In this document: piece after piece, positions 7,851 through 16,512 of the stretch
How positions within the stretch are numbered: position 1 is the stretch's first letter
How the letters are laid out: each line of letters opens with the position of its first letter
Source: Oligoflexia bacterium
Lineage (GTDB): Bacteria; Bdellovibrionota; UBA1018; CAIPTA01
DNA length: 33,138 nt
Direction of reading: 5' to 3'
Assembly: GCA_903867855.1 (NCBI GenBank)
Contig: CAIPTA010000185.1
Span: 1-33,138 of the forward strand
Made by a program: the position numbers and the translations under genes
The notes under the pieces: model-generated
Seen by the model: only the letters and a program-made list of their open reading frames with translations
What the model was told of the DNA's origin: nothing
Databases searched by the model: none

Positions 7851-9836
7851 ATGTGCGGCTTAACGGGATTTATACAATTTAAGGGGCAAGACAAGCTTGG
7901 AATCAAGCAGCTTTGCAAGATGAACGATGCCATTGAACATCGTGGTCCTGACGGTGAAGGCTATTTTCTTGGCGGATCCACTACTTGGATTAAAGAGCAA
8001 AAAAATGCATTTGCAAACTTGTCCAACCGGACAGCGCCAGTTTTTCAAGAATTGTTAGGAACAGCTCCCAATATAGGTCTCGCACATCGCCGACTCTCCA
8101 TCATCGACTTAAGTGAAAAAGCCTCGCAACCAATGACGGTTAGGGAAAATGATCTATGGATTGTTTTCAATGGGGAAATCTATAACCACCAGGAGATTAG
8201 AGAAGAACTGAAAAATATTGGGGCCGATTTTTTAACGGATCACTCCGATACAGAAGTGATCCTGCAAGCCTACAAAATGTGGGGCATCGAAGCCATTCAC
8301 CGTTTTCGCGGTATGTTCGCCATAGTGCTGGTGGACATGCGTACACAAAAGATTTATTTCGTGAGAGATCGCATTGGAGTAAAGCCCCTTTACTATTCAT
8401 GGAATGAAAATACTCTCCTCTTTGGGTCTGAGATCAAAGCGCTGCTAAAGAGTCTGCCAAGCTTGCCGAATCTGTGCCGACAAAGCGTATACGATTACAT
8501 GACTTTTCTCACCGTTCCGGCGCCGCACACAATGTATGAAGGCATCCTAAAATTGCCCGCCGGGCATTGGATGGAACTAGATTTTGCTGGAAACTATAAA
8601 TTGCGTGAATACTGGGATCCTTTGGATGGAATAGAAAAAAATCGCGCGAATAGCAGCGCTGATTGGCAAAAAAGTATCTTGGATGATCTGAAAACTAGCG
8701 TTCGCTACCGAATGGTTTCTGATGTGCCTGTTGGTGTTTTCTTAAGCGGTGGTATCGACTCCTCTGCCAACGCAGTACTTTTCTCGGAACAGGCAAAAAA
8801 CACCAAAGTGAAAACCTTCACGGTGGGCTACAGCGGTTCAATTACTCACAAAAATGAATTCCCCTATGCCAAAAAAATGGCCGATCTGATTCACTCCGAT
8901 CATCACGAACGAACCATTGAGCAAAGTGAACTCCTAGAATTTTTACCAAAAATGGCGTTTCATCAAGATGAACCACTGGCTGATCCGGTCTGCATCCCTC
9001 TATATTTTATCTCAAAACTCGCGCGCGAAAATGGAGTTACAGTTTGCCAAGTGGGCGAGGGCTCTGATGAGCTCTTCATCGGCTATTCAGATTGGATCAC
9101 AAAATACAAACTACAAAAATTTGGAAATCTTCCAATCCCCAATTTCTTCAAAAAATCTGTGCATGGTGCTCTAGAGGGCATGCATCTAAGTACGTCTACA
9201 GCCAGAGAATTTTTAAGGCGAGATAGCCGCTCACTTCCTGTTTTTTGGAGTGGCGCAGAAGCCTTCACTGAGGTGGAAAAGAACCAACTTTTTCGCAGCG
9301 ATTTTGTAAAAGAGAATAAACTAAAAAAACCAGATGAATATATTCGCTCGTTACATGATCAATTTTTACAGCGCGCTCCAGAAAACTCCATTTGCGATTG
9401 GATGAGCTATGCCGACCTAAAGCTTCGCCTGCCAGAGCTTTTACTCATGCGGGTTGATAAAATGACGATGGCCTGCGGCCTTGAAGCTCGTGTTCCGTTT
9501 CTCGACCACCGCTTTGTGCAAATGGCTTTTCAAATTCCAGAAGACATAAAAATTAAAGGGATGGAATGTAAGGGAATCCTCAAAAAATCTGTGGAAGCTA
9601 TCTTGCCCAAAGAAATTATCTATAGAAAAAAACAAGGCTTCTCTGCGCCAGTCACAGAATGGCTATCCGATGCCCTGGGTGGCGTAGTAGAAAGCTCTAT
9701 TTGGGATTTTCAACGCGAGACGAACATGTTCAACGAAGAAGCCTTGCATCACTTCCTTCGCATTAAACACCGCGGTGTCTGGAATCTTTTCAATCTAGCG
9801 ATTTGGTGGAAAAACCGCGGGCTAGAAAAAGTCTAA
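7851..9836 (+). CDS. asnB: Asparagine synthase-like glutamine amidotransferase
   Basis: At 661 aa this is a full two-domain class II amidotransferase. The N-terminal glutaminase begins with the catalytic Cys2 (MCGLTGFIQF), which fixes the start at 7851 although another ATG lies 6 bases upstream. It carries EHRGPDGEGYF, AHRRLSIIDLS, FNGEIYNH and HSDTEV. The synthetase domain has the ATP-pyrophosphatase loop VGVFLSGGIDSS near residue 300, VGEGSDELFIGY and LEARVPFLDH. Known AsnB makes asparagine from aspartate with glutamine and ATP. Homologues inside polysaccharide loci often amidate a sugar carboxylate such as a uronic or nonulosonic acid. Position after the sialic-type genes makes that reading attractive but unproven. 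The stop overlaps the convergent methyltransferase by 3 bp. Confidence 0.85.
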   Translation: MCGLTGFIQFKGQDKLGIKQLCKMNDAIEHRGPDGEGYFLGGSTTWIKEQKNAFANLSNRTAPVFQELLGTAPNIGLAHRRLSIIDLSEKASQPMTVRENDLWIVFNGEIYNHQEIREELKNIGADFLTDHSDTEVILQAYKMWGIEAIHRFRGMFAIVLVDMRTQKIYFVRDRIGVKPLYYSWNENTLLFGSEIKALLKSLPSLPNLCRQSVYDYMTFLTVPAPHTMYEGILKLPAGHWMELDFAGNYKLREYWDPLDGIEKNRANSSADWQKSILDDLKTSVRYRMVSDVPVGVFLSGGIDSSANAVLFSEQAKNTKVKTFTVGYSGSITHKNEFPYAKKMADLIHSDHHERTIEQSELLEFLPKMAFHQDEPLADPVCIPLYFISKLARENGVTVCQVGEGSDELFIGYSDWITKYKLQKFGNLPIPNFFKKSVHGALEGMHLSTSTAREFLRRDSRSLPVFWSGAEAFTEVEKNQLFRSDFVKENKLKKPDEYIRSLHDQFLQRAPENSICDWMSYADLKLRLPELLLMRVDKMTMACGLEARVPFLDHRFVQMAFQIPEDIKIKGMECKGILKKSVEAILPKEIIYRKKQGFSAPVTEWLSDALGGVVESSIWDFQRETNMFNEEALHHFLRIKHRGVWNLFNLAIWWKNRGLEKV

Positions 9837-10597
9837 CGTTTCGCGTGAATCACTGAGAAGAAACCAAAAGAATCTGGCAAAAGATTTCTTAAGAAACTTG
9901 GAATCCAAGTGAGATCATAGGGCGTCATATATTTACGCACTTCCACCTCACTGAAATCTCCGAAGATCTTTTTTAGCTCATTCACTGTATAGCACTGCGT
10001 GCCTTCGCTCTCCATGTGATTCCACATCACATCCTTAATGCCCCAATGGAACTTTCCTTTGAGAAGTGCGTGGCGAACCCAATACTTCCAAGTGCGCACA
10101 GAGTGTTTAGAATAAAACATCGTGATCGCAGTGCCACCAGGCTTCAGGATTCGCGAAATTTCTTTTACGATAGTTGCTGGATTTTCACTGTGATGAATCA
10201 CACCCCAAGAATAAACCACATCGAAATGCTTATCGGGAAAAGGAATAGTTTCCGCGTTTACTGTTTGTAGCTTGGATTGAAGATCGTAATACGCTAACCG
10301 CTTCGTAGTAGTCTGAACGGCTGCTTCTGTTAAATCTACACCATGGAGATCTGCACCGGCGCGAGCCCACTGCAAATGATCGGAGCCAGCACCAACTCCG
10401 ATTTCTAAAACTTTTTTTCCGCGATGTCTTGTGAATTGAGCGGCCGAAAAAATCATCGGCTCTTGAAAATATCGAATGTCTTCAATCTTCTCAAACCATT
10501 CCCTGGAGTTCACTTCTAGGCCCTGGAGTCGGGGATCTTCGGTACCACAAGGACCCGCCTCCCAATATGTTTTTACACGTGAAATCAAACCACTCAT
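9833..10597 (-). CDS. SAM-dependent methyltransferase (UbiE/Methyltransf_11 type)
   Basis: The 254-aa protein has a 60-residue N-terminal extension with conserved aromatics (YWEAGPCGTED, REWFEKIEDIRYFQ), then KVLEIGVGAGSDHLQWA (SAM motif I), LHGVDLT, IPFPDKHFDVVYSWGVIHH and LKPGGTAITMFYS. The N-terminal block resembles the family of methyltransferases frequent in glycan and natural-product loci. It is the last gene of the seven-gene minus-strand run and overlaps wecB by 4 bp (ATGA), so it is probably translated with it. It converges on asnB, with stops overlapping. A glycan or lipid acceptor is inferred from context; the sequence does not name it. Confidence 0.8.
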   Translation of the reverse strand: MSGLISRVKTYWEAGPCGTEDPRLQGLEVNSREWFEKIEDIRYFQEPMIFSAAQFTRHRGKKVLEIGVGAGSDHLQWARAGADLHGVDLTEAAVQTTTKRLAYYDLQSKLQTVNAETIPFPDKHFDVVYSWGVIHHSENPATIVKEISRILKPGGTAITMFYSKHSVRTWKYWVRHALLKGKFHWGIKDVMWNHMESEGTQCYTVNELKKIFGDFSEVEVRKYMTPYDLTWIPSFLRNLLPDSFGFFSVIHAKR

Positions 10598-11721
10598 ACA
10601 GCCTTCCTTATCACGGAGTGTAGAACCTCGACAATTTTTTGAGAGGCATAACCATCGCCAAATAGGGTATTTACCGCTTTTTTGGGGTAATCAGCACTGG
10701 ATGCTCCGAGTGCCCAGTCGAATAAATTCAGAATACCCTCTTCTGAGGAGTCTGGCGGCAATAGTTTGGCAATTCCTGCTGTAATGGCTTCGCTACGCTC
10801 TGTTGTTAGTCGCGCTACAATAGTTGGCAAACCTAGTGTGGCAGCCTCTTCTTGTATGCCACCAGAATCAGTAATTACAAAACGACAATGCGTTAGTAAA
10901 TGACAAGTGTTGCAATAGTCCAGGGGAGCTTTTAATTGAATATTGCTATTCCCCTCTAAATATTTTTCTATCGCGGGGCGAGCCAAATTATTTGGATGAA
11001 TTGGTACTACGAAAGTTAAATCGGGCTGAGCCTTTGCAAACTTTGCAATGGCCGAAAAATAAGTCTGGAAGGCTTTTTCATTTTCACGACGGTGAGCTGT
11101 TACAAAAACATAATTCCCATTTTTCAAATAACTGGGTTTTGGTCTATTGACCAAAGTCCATCGTAGGGCATCGATACCAGTATTCCCCGTAACAAAAATT
11201 TTGTTGGGGTCAATATTTTCTTTTATTAAAACACTTCTCGCATGTTCTGTGGGGGCCATGTGCAAATCCGCGATACTACTGATCCATTTCCGATTTGCTT
11301 CTTCGGGGAAAGGATGCTGCAAATTGTGAGAGCGCAAACCGGCCTCACTGTGGAGCACCTTAATTTTTTCGTGATACGCGGCAATCGCTGCCATGGCTGC
11401 GGTAGTGGTATCGCCCTGAACCACTAACCATTCCGGTTTCTGATCTCGGAGAATTCCACTAAACAAATTAGCCATTTCTGTTAGAACAGATCCTGCCAGC
11501 AAAGATAAGCCCTGACCTTGGCGCATTAATTTCATATCTAGATCAGGAAATATCTGAAAATGCTGAAATACTTGGTCGAGTAATTCCTTGTGCTGCCCAG
11601 TGCTAACCAGCGCAACATGCTCTGAACCCATCACTTTTTTTAATTCGGTATATAATGGAATTTGTTTAATCGCCTCTGGGCGGGTTCCAACTAGTACCCA
11701 AACTTTCTTTTTTGCTATCAT
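10594..11721 (-). CDS. wecB: UDP-N-acetylglucosamine 2-epimerase, non-hydrolysing
   Basis: WecB interconverts UDP-GlcNAc and UDP-ManNAc, precursor of ManNAc or ManNAcA residues. The 375-aa sequence has the family motifs GTRPEAIKQIPL, VVQGDTTTAAMAA, HSEAGLRS, FPEEANRK, VFVTAHRREN and ITDSGGIQEEA, with usual length. A GGTGA Shine-Dalgarno precedes the ATG, nine bases after the polymerase-like gene's stop. It shares a fold with the NeuC-like enzyme at 4536-5687 but has the non-hydrolysing motif set. No UDP-ManNAc dehydrogenase (WecC) is visible. The product may feed the WecG-like transferase encoded at the head of the same operon, as in enterobacterial common antigen synthesis. Confidence 0.92.
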   Translation of the reverse strand: MIAKKKVWVLVGTRPEAIKQIPLYTELKKVMGSEHVALVSTGQHKELLDQVFQHFQIFPDLDMKLMRQGQGLSLLAGSVLTEMANLFSGILRDQKPEWLVVQGDTTTAAMAAIAAYHEKIKVLHSEAGLRSHNLQHPFPEEANRKWISSIADLHMAPTEHARSVLIKENIDPNKIFVTGNTGIDALRWTLVNRPKPSYLKNGNYVFVTAHRRENEKAFQTYFSAIAKFAKAQPDLTFVVPIHPNNLARPAIEKYLEGNSNIQLKAPLDYCNTCHLLTHCRFVITDSGGIQEEAATLGLPTIVARLTTERSEAITAGIAKLLPPDSSEEGILNLFDWALGASSADYPKKAVNTLFGDGYASQKIVEVLHSVIRKAV

Positions 11722-11730
11722 ATAACTAAT

Positions 11731-13062
11731 TCACCCAGTCAGCATCACTGCCCAAACCGCGTACCAAACCCAAACGTCACTTCGACTCAAATTCGGCATC
11801 CAGTGGGCGGAGAAAAAGAAAAAACATAGTGCACTTGCTGCGGCTGCAATGGCCAGCGGCTCCCTAGACACTCTTGCATTTCGAAAAAGAGCGCGACTAA
11901 ATGTTATAGCAAAAAAGAAAAATAGTAGAATCCCTGGGGCCCCTAGTTCCGCGAATGATTCGAGCCAGGAGCTCATAACTACCTGAGCCCCCTGTTCATC
12001 GGGGGGGAGCCCAACGGCGTACTTCACTGGATCTGCTTGGCGTTGCCAAAACAAGTAGGAGGCTCCCATACCTGTACCTAGATAGTTAGTGGCAGATCCT
12101 ATTTTGGCTCCTATCTCCATCGATAGAATTCGTGAGTGCGCAGATCCATCTTTCATTTCAAGCACAGACTGAACTAGCTTTTCATTTACGGCGCGAATTT
12201 TTTCCTTTGGTAGTACCAGGAAAAGTAACGAAGCCACCAAAAAAATTCCGCCACAAAAGATATAGATTTCGTTTCGGATTTTCTTCGCCTTCCAAACTGA
12301 GCCCAAAATGCTAAGCGAGATACTTATCGCAACGGCGAGCCAGGCGGAACGAGAAGTAGTGGCCAATATCGCGAAGAGCCCGAGTGCCAAGGCACTACCG
12401 GCAACGATAATAGGAAGTTTCTTTTTGCCTCCCACATCCAAACAAAGCTCAGCAAAAAGAAAGCTACATGTCATCACTAAGAACATCCCAACATAGCTAG
12501 GTTCATAGGAAAATGCCTGTGGGCGAGAAACCCCCCAATGCAAAAGTGTGTCTTGGTTGAATCCAATTAAACCATCGCGCATTCCGAAAACATAATAGGC
12601 CATATCATCTACAAGAATAATGCCGGAAATCAGCAAAGTAATCAGAGCCAGTGCACGCATAAACCCCTTGAGCGAAAATGCTCCAAGTTTAGCAAGTAGG
12701 ATGGCGGAGCCAACAATGCAGAGGAGATCAAAAGCAAGCCATAGACTATAACCAAAGGATTTAACCGGAGTGATGCTAAAGGGATCCAGCGAAAAAGCGA
12801 AAACTATTAGAAGTAGCATGTAACGCCATGGCGATTCGACGAATACTCCGAGAAGCCCTTGCCAGAGTTTCCAGAAACCAAATGAACGGGAAGTAACGTA
12901 GCAAACCAAGGCAAAACTCATCGCAAAGAAAAAATAGGCAGCCTTGAATTTAAATCCCGCTAACGGCAACACGGCCACTCGATCAAAAGTGACCAGGCAA
13001 AAGCCAATGCACCAAAGCCAAAAGGAAATAGTAAGTAGACTATTTTTTTTTGCGGAAATCAT
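11731..13062 (-). CDS. O-antigen polymerase/ligase-family membrane protein (Wzy_C type)
   Basis: This 443-aa integral membrane protein has about 11-12 hydrophobic segments across its length and a large extracytoplasmic stretch near residues 290-350 (EKIRAVNEKLVQSVLEMKDG onward). The motif ATTSRSAWLAVAISISL and the preceding SRPQAFSYEPSYVG are typical of the O-antigen ligase/polymerase superfamily. These proteins polymerise repeat units (Wzy), transfer glycan to lipid A-core (WaaL) or glycosylate proteins; sequence alone does not separate these roles. The ATG at 13062 is chosen over one at 13083 because it has AAGG at correct spacing and overlaps the fcl stop as ATGA. Its place behind gmd and fcl fits assembly of a fucose-containing glycan. 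Confidence 0.78.
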   Translation of the reverse strand: MISAKKNSLLTISFWLWCIGFCLVTFDRVAVLPLAGFKFKAAYFFFAMSFALVCYVTSRSFGFWKLWQGLLGVFVESPWRYMLLLIVFAFSLDPFSITPVKSFGYSLWLAFDLLCIVGSAILLAKLGAFSLKGFMRALALITLLISGIILVDDMAYYVFGMRDGLIGFNQDTLLHWGVSRPQAFSYEPSYVGMFLVMTCSFLFAELCLDVGGKKKLPIIVAGSALALGLFAILATTSRSAWLAVAISISLSILGSVWKAKKIRNEIYIFCGGIFLVASLLFLVLPKEKIRAVNEKLVQSVLEMKDGSAHSRILSMEIGAKIGSATNYLGTGMGASYLFWQRQADPVKYAVGLPPDEQGAQVVMSSWLESFAELGAPGILLFFFFAITFSRALFRNARVSREPLAIAAAASALCFFFFSAHWMPNLSRSDVWVWYAVWAVMLTG

Positions 13063-14000
13063 CTTGAGCCTTGGCTCATCCACCAGTTAATGGTCTCTTT
13101 TAGGCCCTCACGTAGGGAGATCTGAGAACGAAAATTAAAACTTTTTTCTGCGCGAGAAACATCGAGCTTTCGTCGCTCTTGTCCGTTTGGCTTGGTGGTA
13201 TCCCAGCGGAGCTCTCCCGAAAAATTAGTCATCTCCTTCAATAGTAACGCGAGATCGCGAATCGAGATCTCTTCTGAACTACCTAAGTTCACAGGATCGG
13301 CGCCATCGTATTTCATCGCCGCGGCCACGATGCCACGAGCGGCATCACGAACATGGAAAAACTCCCGAGTGGGAGACCCATCGCCCCACATAGTAACCGA
13401 TGAGGCATTGGTGCTTTTGGCTTCTACGAACTTGCGAATCAATGCTGGGATCACGTGAGAATTTTCCAGGTCAAAATTATCTTCTGGGCCATAAAGATTC
13501 ACGGGCAGAAGAAATATTCCGTTTAACCCATATTGAGCACGATAGGATTGCAGCATCACAAGCAGAGATTTTTTGGCAATTCCGTAGGGCGCATTTGTTT
13601 CTTCGGGATAACCATTCCAAAGATCTTCTTCGCGGAAAGGCACAGGAGTGTGTCGTGGATAGGCACAAATAGTTCCGGCTACGACCAGCTTTTGCACCTT
13701 AGCATTACGGGCAGCCTCAATCAGGTGAATGCCCATGATGGCATTATCGTAAAACAATTCGCCGGGAAACTTTTGATTGAAACCAATGCCGCCCACTTTC
13801 GCGGCCAAATGAATCACTAGGTCTGCGCCACTCACTAATTCTTCGCACACTTCGCGGCGTCGCAAATCGTGAGTGCGACTGCGCGGGATCACTAGCGCTT
13901 CTTTATGAGCTCCATGAGCAATCAATTCCTCACAAACTCGCTTGCCAAGAAACCCTGCGCCACCAGTGACTAGAATTTTCTTTGCTTTGCTTAACTCCAT
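13059..14000 (-). CDS. fcl: GDP-L-fucose synthase (NAD-dependent epimerase/reductase)
   Basis: Fcl turns GDP-4-keto-6-deoxymannose into GDP-L-fucose with NADPH. The 313-aa protein begins with the Rossmann motif ILVTGGAGFLGKRVCEEL, and has HLAAKVGGIGFN, GTICAYPRHTPVPFREEDLW, the catalytic APYGIAKK (Tyr-x3-Lys), PVNLYGPEDNFDLENSHVI and GDGSPTREFFHV, all typical of the family. In GTICAYP a threonine stands where the E. coli enzyme has its catalytic-triad serine, a substitution that keeps the hydroxyl. It follows gmd with a one-base TAATG overlap and precedes the polymerase-like gene by ATGA overlap, so three genes are coupled. A related 4-keto-reductase product is possible, but adjacency to gmd supports fucose. 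Confidence 0.9.
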   Translation of the reverse strand: MELSKAKKILVTGGAGFLGKRVCEELIAHGAHKEALVIPRSRTHDLRRREVCEELVSGADLVIHLAAKVGGIGFNQKFPGELFYDNAIMGIHLIEAARNAKVQKLVVAGTICAYPRHTPVPFREEDLWNGYPEETNAPYGIAKKSLLVMLQSYRAQYGLNGIFLLPVNLYGPEDNFDLENSHVIPALIRKFVEAKSTNASSVTMWGDGSPTREFFHVRDAARGIVAAAMKYDGADPVNLGSSEEISIRDLALLLKEMTNFSGELRWDTTKPNGQERRKLDVSRAEKSFNFRSQISLREGLKETINWWMSQGSR

Positions 14001-15028
14001 TATGGTTTTACTCCAGGAGCATTTGGTGTGAGGCCGAATTTTTTTGGATCGAGGCCTTCTTTTTCAAGATCTGCTATAACCATGATCTTAACTAGTTCTT
14101 CAAAGCCCACCTTTGGCTTCCAACCCAATTTCTTTTTCGCCTTGCTAGCATCGCCGATCAGCAAATCTACTTCTGTAGGGCGCAAATATTTCTCATCCAT
14201 ACGCACAAACTTTTCTTGTTTAAGGCCAACCAGGGCAAACGAAACATCAAGAAACTGTTTCACAGAATAGGTTTCACCGGTAGCAATCACATAATCATCC
14301 GCTTCTGGCTGTTGCAGCATGAGCCACATAGCTTCTACATAATCCTTGGCGTAGCCCCAATCACGTTTGGCATCGAGATTTCCGAGGAATAAATGCTCCT
14401 GGCGACCGGCAAGAATTTTTGCGAGGGCGATGGTGATCTTACGAGTCACAAAAGTTTCCCCACGGCGCGGACTCTCATGGTTAAATAAAATTCCACTAGA
14501 AGCGTGCATTTTGTATGCTTCACGATAATTCACCGTGATCCAGTGACCATAGAGTTTCGCACAAGCATATGGACTACGCGGATAAAAAGGTGTTTTCTCA
14601 TTTTGTGGAACAGCTTGCACGAGTCCATACATTTCGGAGCTGGAGGCTTGATAAAATTTCGTAGGAATCCCTGATTCCAAAATTGCATCCAAAAGGCGAA
14701 TCGTCCCCAAACCTGTAACATCAGCCGTATATTCTGGAATATCGAAGGAAACACGCACATGGCTTTGAGCGCCAAGGTGGTAAATTTCATCCGGCTTAAC
14801 CGTTTTTAAGAGTCGGTTCAGGTTGGAGGAATCAGAAAGATCGCCGTAGTGCAAAAATAACTGCGCTCCGCTTTCATGGCGATCCTTATAAATATGATCA
14901 ATACGATCGGTATTGAAGGTGCTGGCCCGACGAATGAGCCCGTGCACTTCATAGCCTTTAGAAATTAGTAGCTCGGCGAGATAAGAGCCGTCTTGCCCGG
15001 TAATTCCTGTAATAAATGCTTTTTTCAT
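14000..15028 (-). CDS. gmd: GDP-mannose 4,6-dehydratase
   Basis: Gmd removes water from GDP-D-mannose to give GDP-4-keto-6-deoxy-D-mannose, the first committed step to GDP-fucose. The 342-aa protein shows the NADP-binding [38 protein letters not shown], the catalytic SSSEMYG and [15 protein letters not shown] (Tyr/Lys), and [17 protein letters not shown]. Length and motifs are canonical. It overlaps fcl by one base. The 48-bp gap to the upstream phosphoglycosyltransferase has no clear Shine-Dalgarno but contains an inverted GACGAA/TTCGTC pair around a GC-rich core, possibly a processing or translation-control hairpin. GDP-mannose must come from genes outside the window. Confidence 0.95.
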   Translation of the reverse strand: MKKAFITGITGQDGSYLAELLISKGYEVHGLIRRASTFNTDRIDHIYKDRHESGAQLFLHYGDLSDSSNLNRLLKTVKPDEIYHLGAQSHVRVSFDIPEYTADVTGLGTIRLLDAILESGIPTKFYQASSSEMYGLVQAVPQNEKTPFYPRSPYACAKLYGHWITVNYREAYKMHASSGILFNHESPRRGETFVTRKITIALAKILAGRQEHLFLGNLDAKRDWGYAKDYVEAMWLMLQQPEADDYVIATGETYSVKQFLDVSFALVGLKQEKFVRMDEKYLRPTEVDLLIGDASKAKKKLGWKPKVGFEELVKIMVIADLEKEGLDPKKFGLTPNAPGVKP

Positions 15029-15076
15029 GGAGACGAACTTAACGCTGAAGGCCCCTTGAAGCCAATAGAAATTCGT

Positions 15077-16471
15077 CTAAAAAGCCCCAATACCGCGTAT
15101 GGCCGTGGCCAGCGTTTTCACCATGATGATGATGTCTAGAAGCAGAGATTGATGCTCAATATAAAAGAGGTCGTATTCGAGATTCGCATGAATAGCCTCT
15201 CCCCGAACGGCGCTGATCTGCCAGACGCCCGTAATCCCTGGCTTCACTTTTAGGCGCTCTCTCTGCTCTTCGTTATAAGTGGATACGATAAATGGCATTT
15301 CTGGGCGCGGCCCAACGAGACTCATATCTCCGCGGATCACATTGAAAAACTGCGGTAATTCATCCAAGGAAGAGCGGCGAAGAAAGCGGCCCAATTTTGT
15401 GATTCTTGGATCACTCAAGCCTTGAGGAGTGAGGCCATAAGGATTGGCAGTGACATACATGGAGCGAAATTTGAAAAAATCGAACTCTTCCCCGTTGAGT
15501 CCAATCCGCTTTTGGCGGAAGAGGATCGGCCCCTCACTATCCAAGCGTATTAATACGGCGAGTAGCATAAAGAGTGGCGAAAGAAGAAGGATGGCGATAA
15601 CGGAAATAATCAGATCGAAAATTCGCTTGAACACAGGATAAAAGATTCTTCGCTGTAAACTTTTCTCACGGAGCACGGGAATCCCGCCAATATCGCGAAC
15701 CTCCAGGGAATGTAGGAATTGCCCATAGGTTGGTGGCACCACAGTTACCGCCAATTCCAGGCGCTTACAAGCCTCCACCACCTCTAAGTTTCGAGCATAA
15801 GAGGCCGTAGGCATAGCCACAAAAACCTCTTTCAACTCACCCGAATCGCGCAGCTCTTTGAGGCTATTTAGTCCACCAAGAACCTTGCAACTACGGCGCT
15901 TCAAAAGTTCACCGATATGCACTTCGGAGCCCCAAAGTTTTTCATCGTCATCCAGGAACCCAAGCACATAGAGGCCCAAAGCTGGTGAATGATAGATGCG
16001 CTTAAATAAGTGCTTCCCAACCACCCCAGCACCGAAGATCACCGCCGGACGGATCGCCCTTCCGCGCAAGTGGAGAGCGATACTGATGCGATAGAAAATC
16101 GAGCGCTCGATCAACAAAAGCAAGAAGCTAATCAGCAAAGCATCGGTAAGCATTAAGCGTGATAAATCTAAAAAGCGGGAATAGAAGGAAACTCCCTGCA
16201 CCAACAGAGCGCCGAAAACCCATCCCAAGAATAGGCGCTGCGTCTCCACCACATTTAACAAACTGGTTTCCCGCTCATAGAGGCGGGCAGAATGGAAAAC
16301 GATCACGAAGATTAATCCGGCTATAGCCCCTAAAATCAAAAACTCCCAAACTGAATAGGGAACGGAATGACCATTTTTGAAATAGAGATAGTAAGAAAGC
16401 GCAAAGCTAAGCAGCACGACACAAAAATCGGCAACGCTGCGCATAAAATTAATCAGACTCCACTTATTCAT
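15077..16471 (-). CDS. Polyprenyl-phosphate sugar-1-phosphate transferase (initiating PGT)
   Basis: The enzyme transfers a sugar-1-phosphate from a nucleotide sugar to undecaprenyl phosphate, starting the lipid-linked repeat unit at the inner membrane. The 464-aa protein has four to five N-terminal membrane helices (residues 10-130), a CoA-binding-like Rossmann domain (AVIFGAGVVGKHLFKRI near residue 145), a re-entrant helix (RIFDLIISVIAILLLSPLF) and the catalytic domain with RQKRIGLNGEEFDFFKFRSM, the Asp-Glu dyad SLDELPQFFN, SLVGPRPE and VKPGITGVWQ. It is the WbaP/WcaJ-type large form. It lies between the wecG-like gene and gmd. The sugar (glucose, galactose or HexNAc-phosphate) is not readable. 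A second paralogue is at 23699-25096. Confidence 0.9.
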   Translation of the reverse strand: MNKWSLINFMRSVADFCVVLLSFALSYYLYFKNGHSVPYSVWEFLILGAIAGLIFVIVFHSARLYERETSLLNVVETQRLFLGWVFGALLVQGVSFYSRFLDLSRLMLTDALLISFLLLLIERSIFYRISIALHLRGRAIRPAVIFGAGVVGKHLFKRIYHSPALGLYVLGFLDDDEKLWGSEVHIGELLKRRSCKVLGGLNSLKELRDSGELKEVFVAMPTASYARNLEVVEACKRLELAVTVVPPTYGQFLHSLEVRDIGGIPVLREKSLQRRIFYPVFKRIFDLIISVIAILLLSPLFMLLAVLIRLDSEGPILFRQKRIGLNGEEFDFFKFRSMYVTANPYGLTPQGLSDPRITKLGRFLRRSSLDELPQFFNVIRGDMSLVGPRPEMPFIVSTYNEEQRERLKVKPGITGVWQISAVRGEAIHANLEYDLFYIEHQSLLLDIIIMVKTLATAIRGIGAF

Positions 16472-16512
16472 CGCTCGCTAAATTCCCACAGATTGCGTCG
16501 CTTGAAAAGCTC

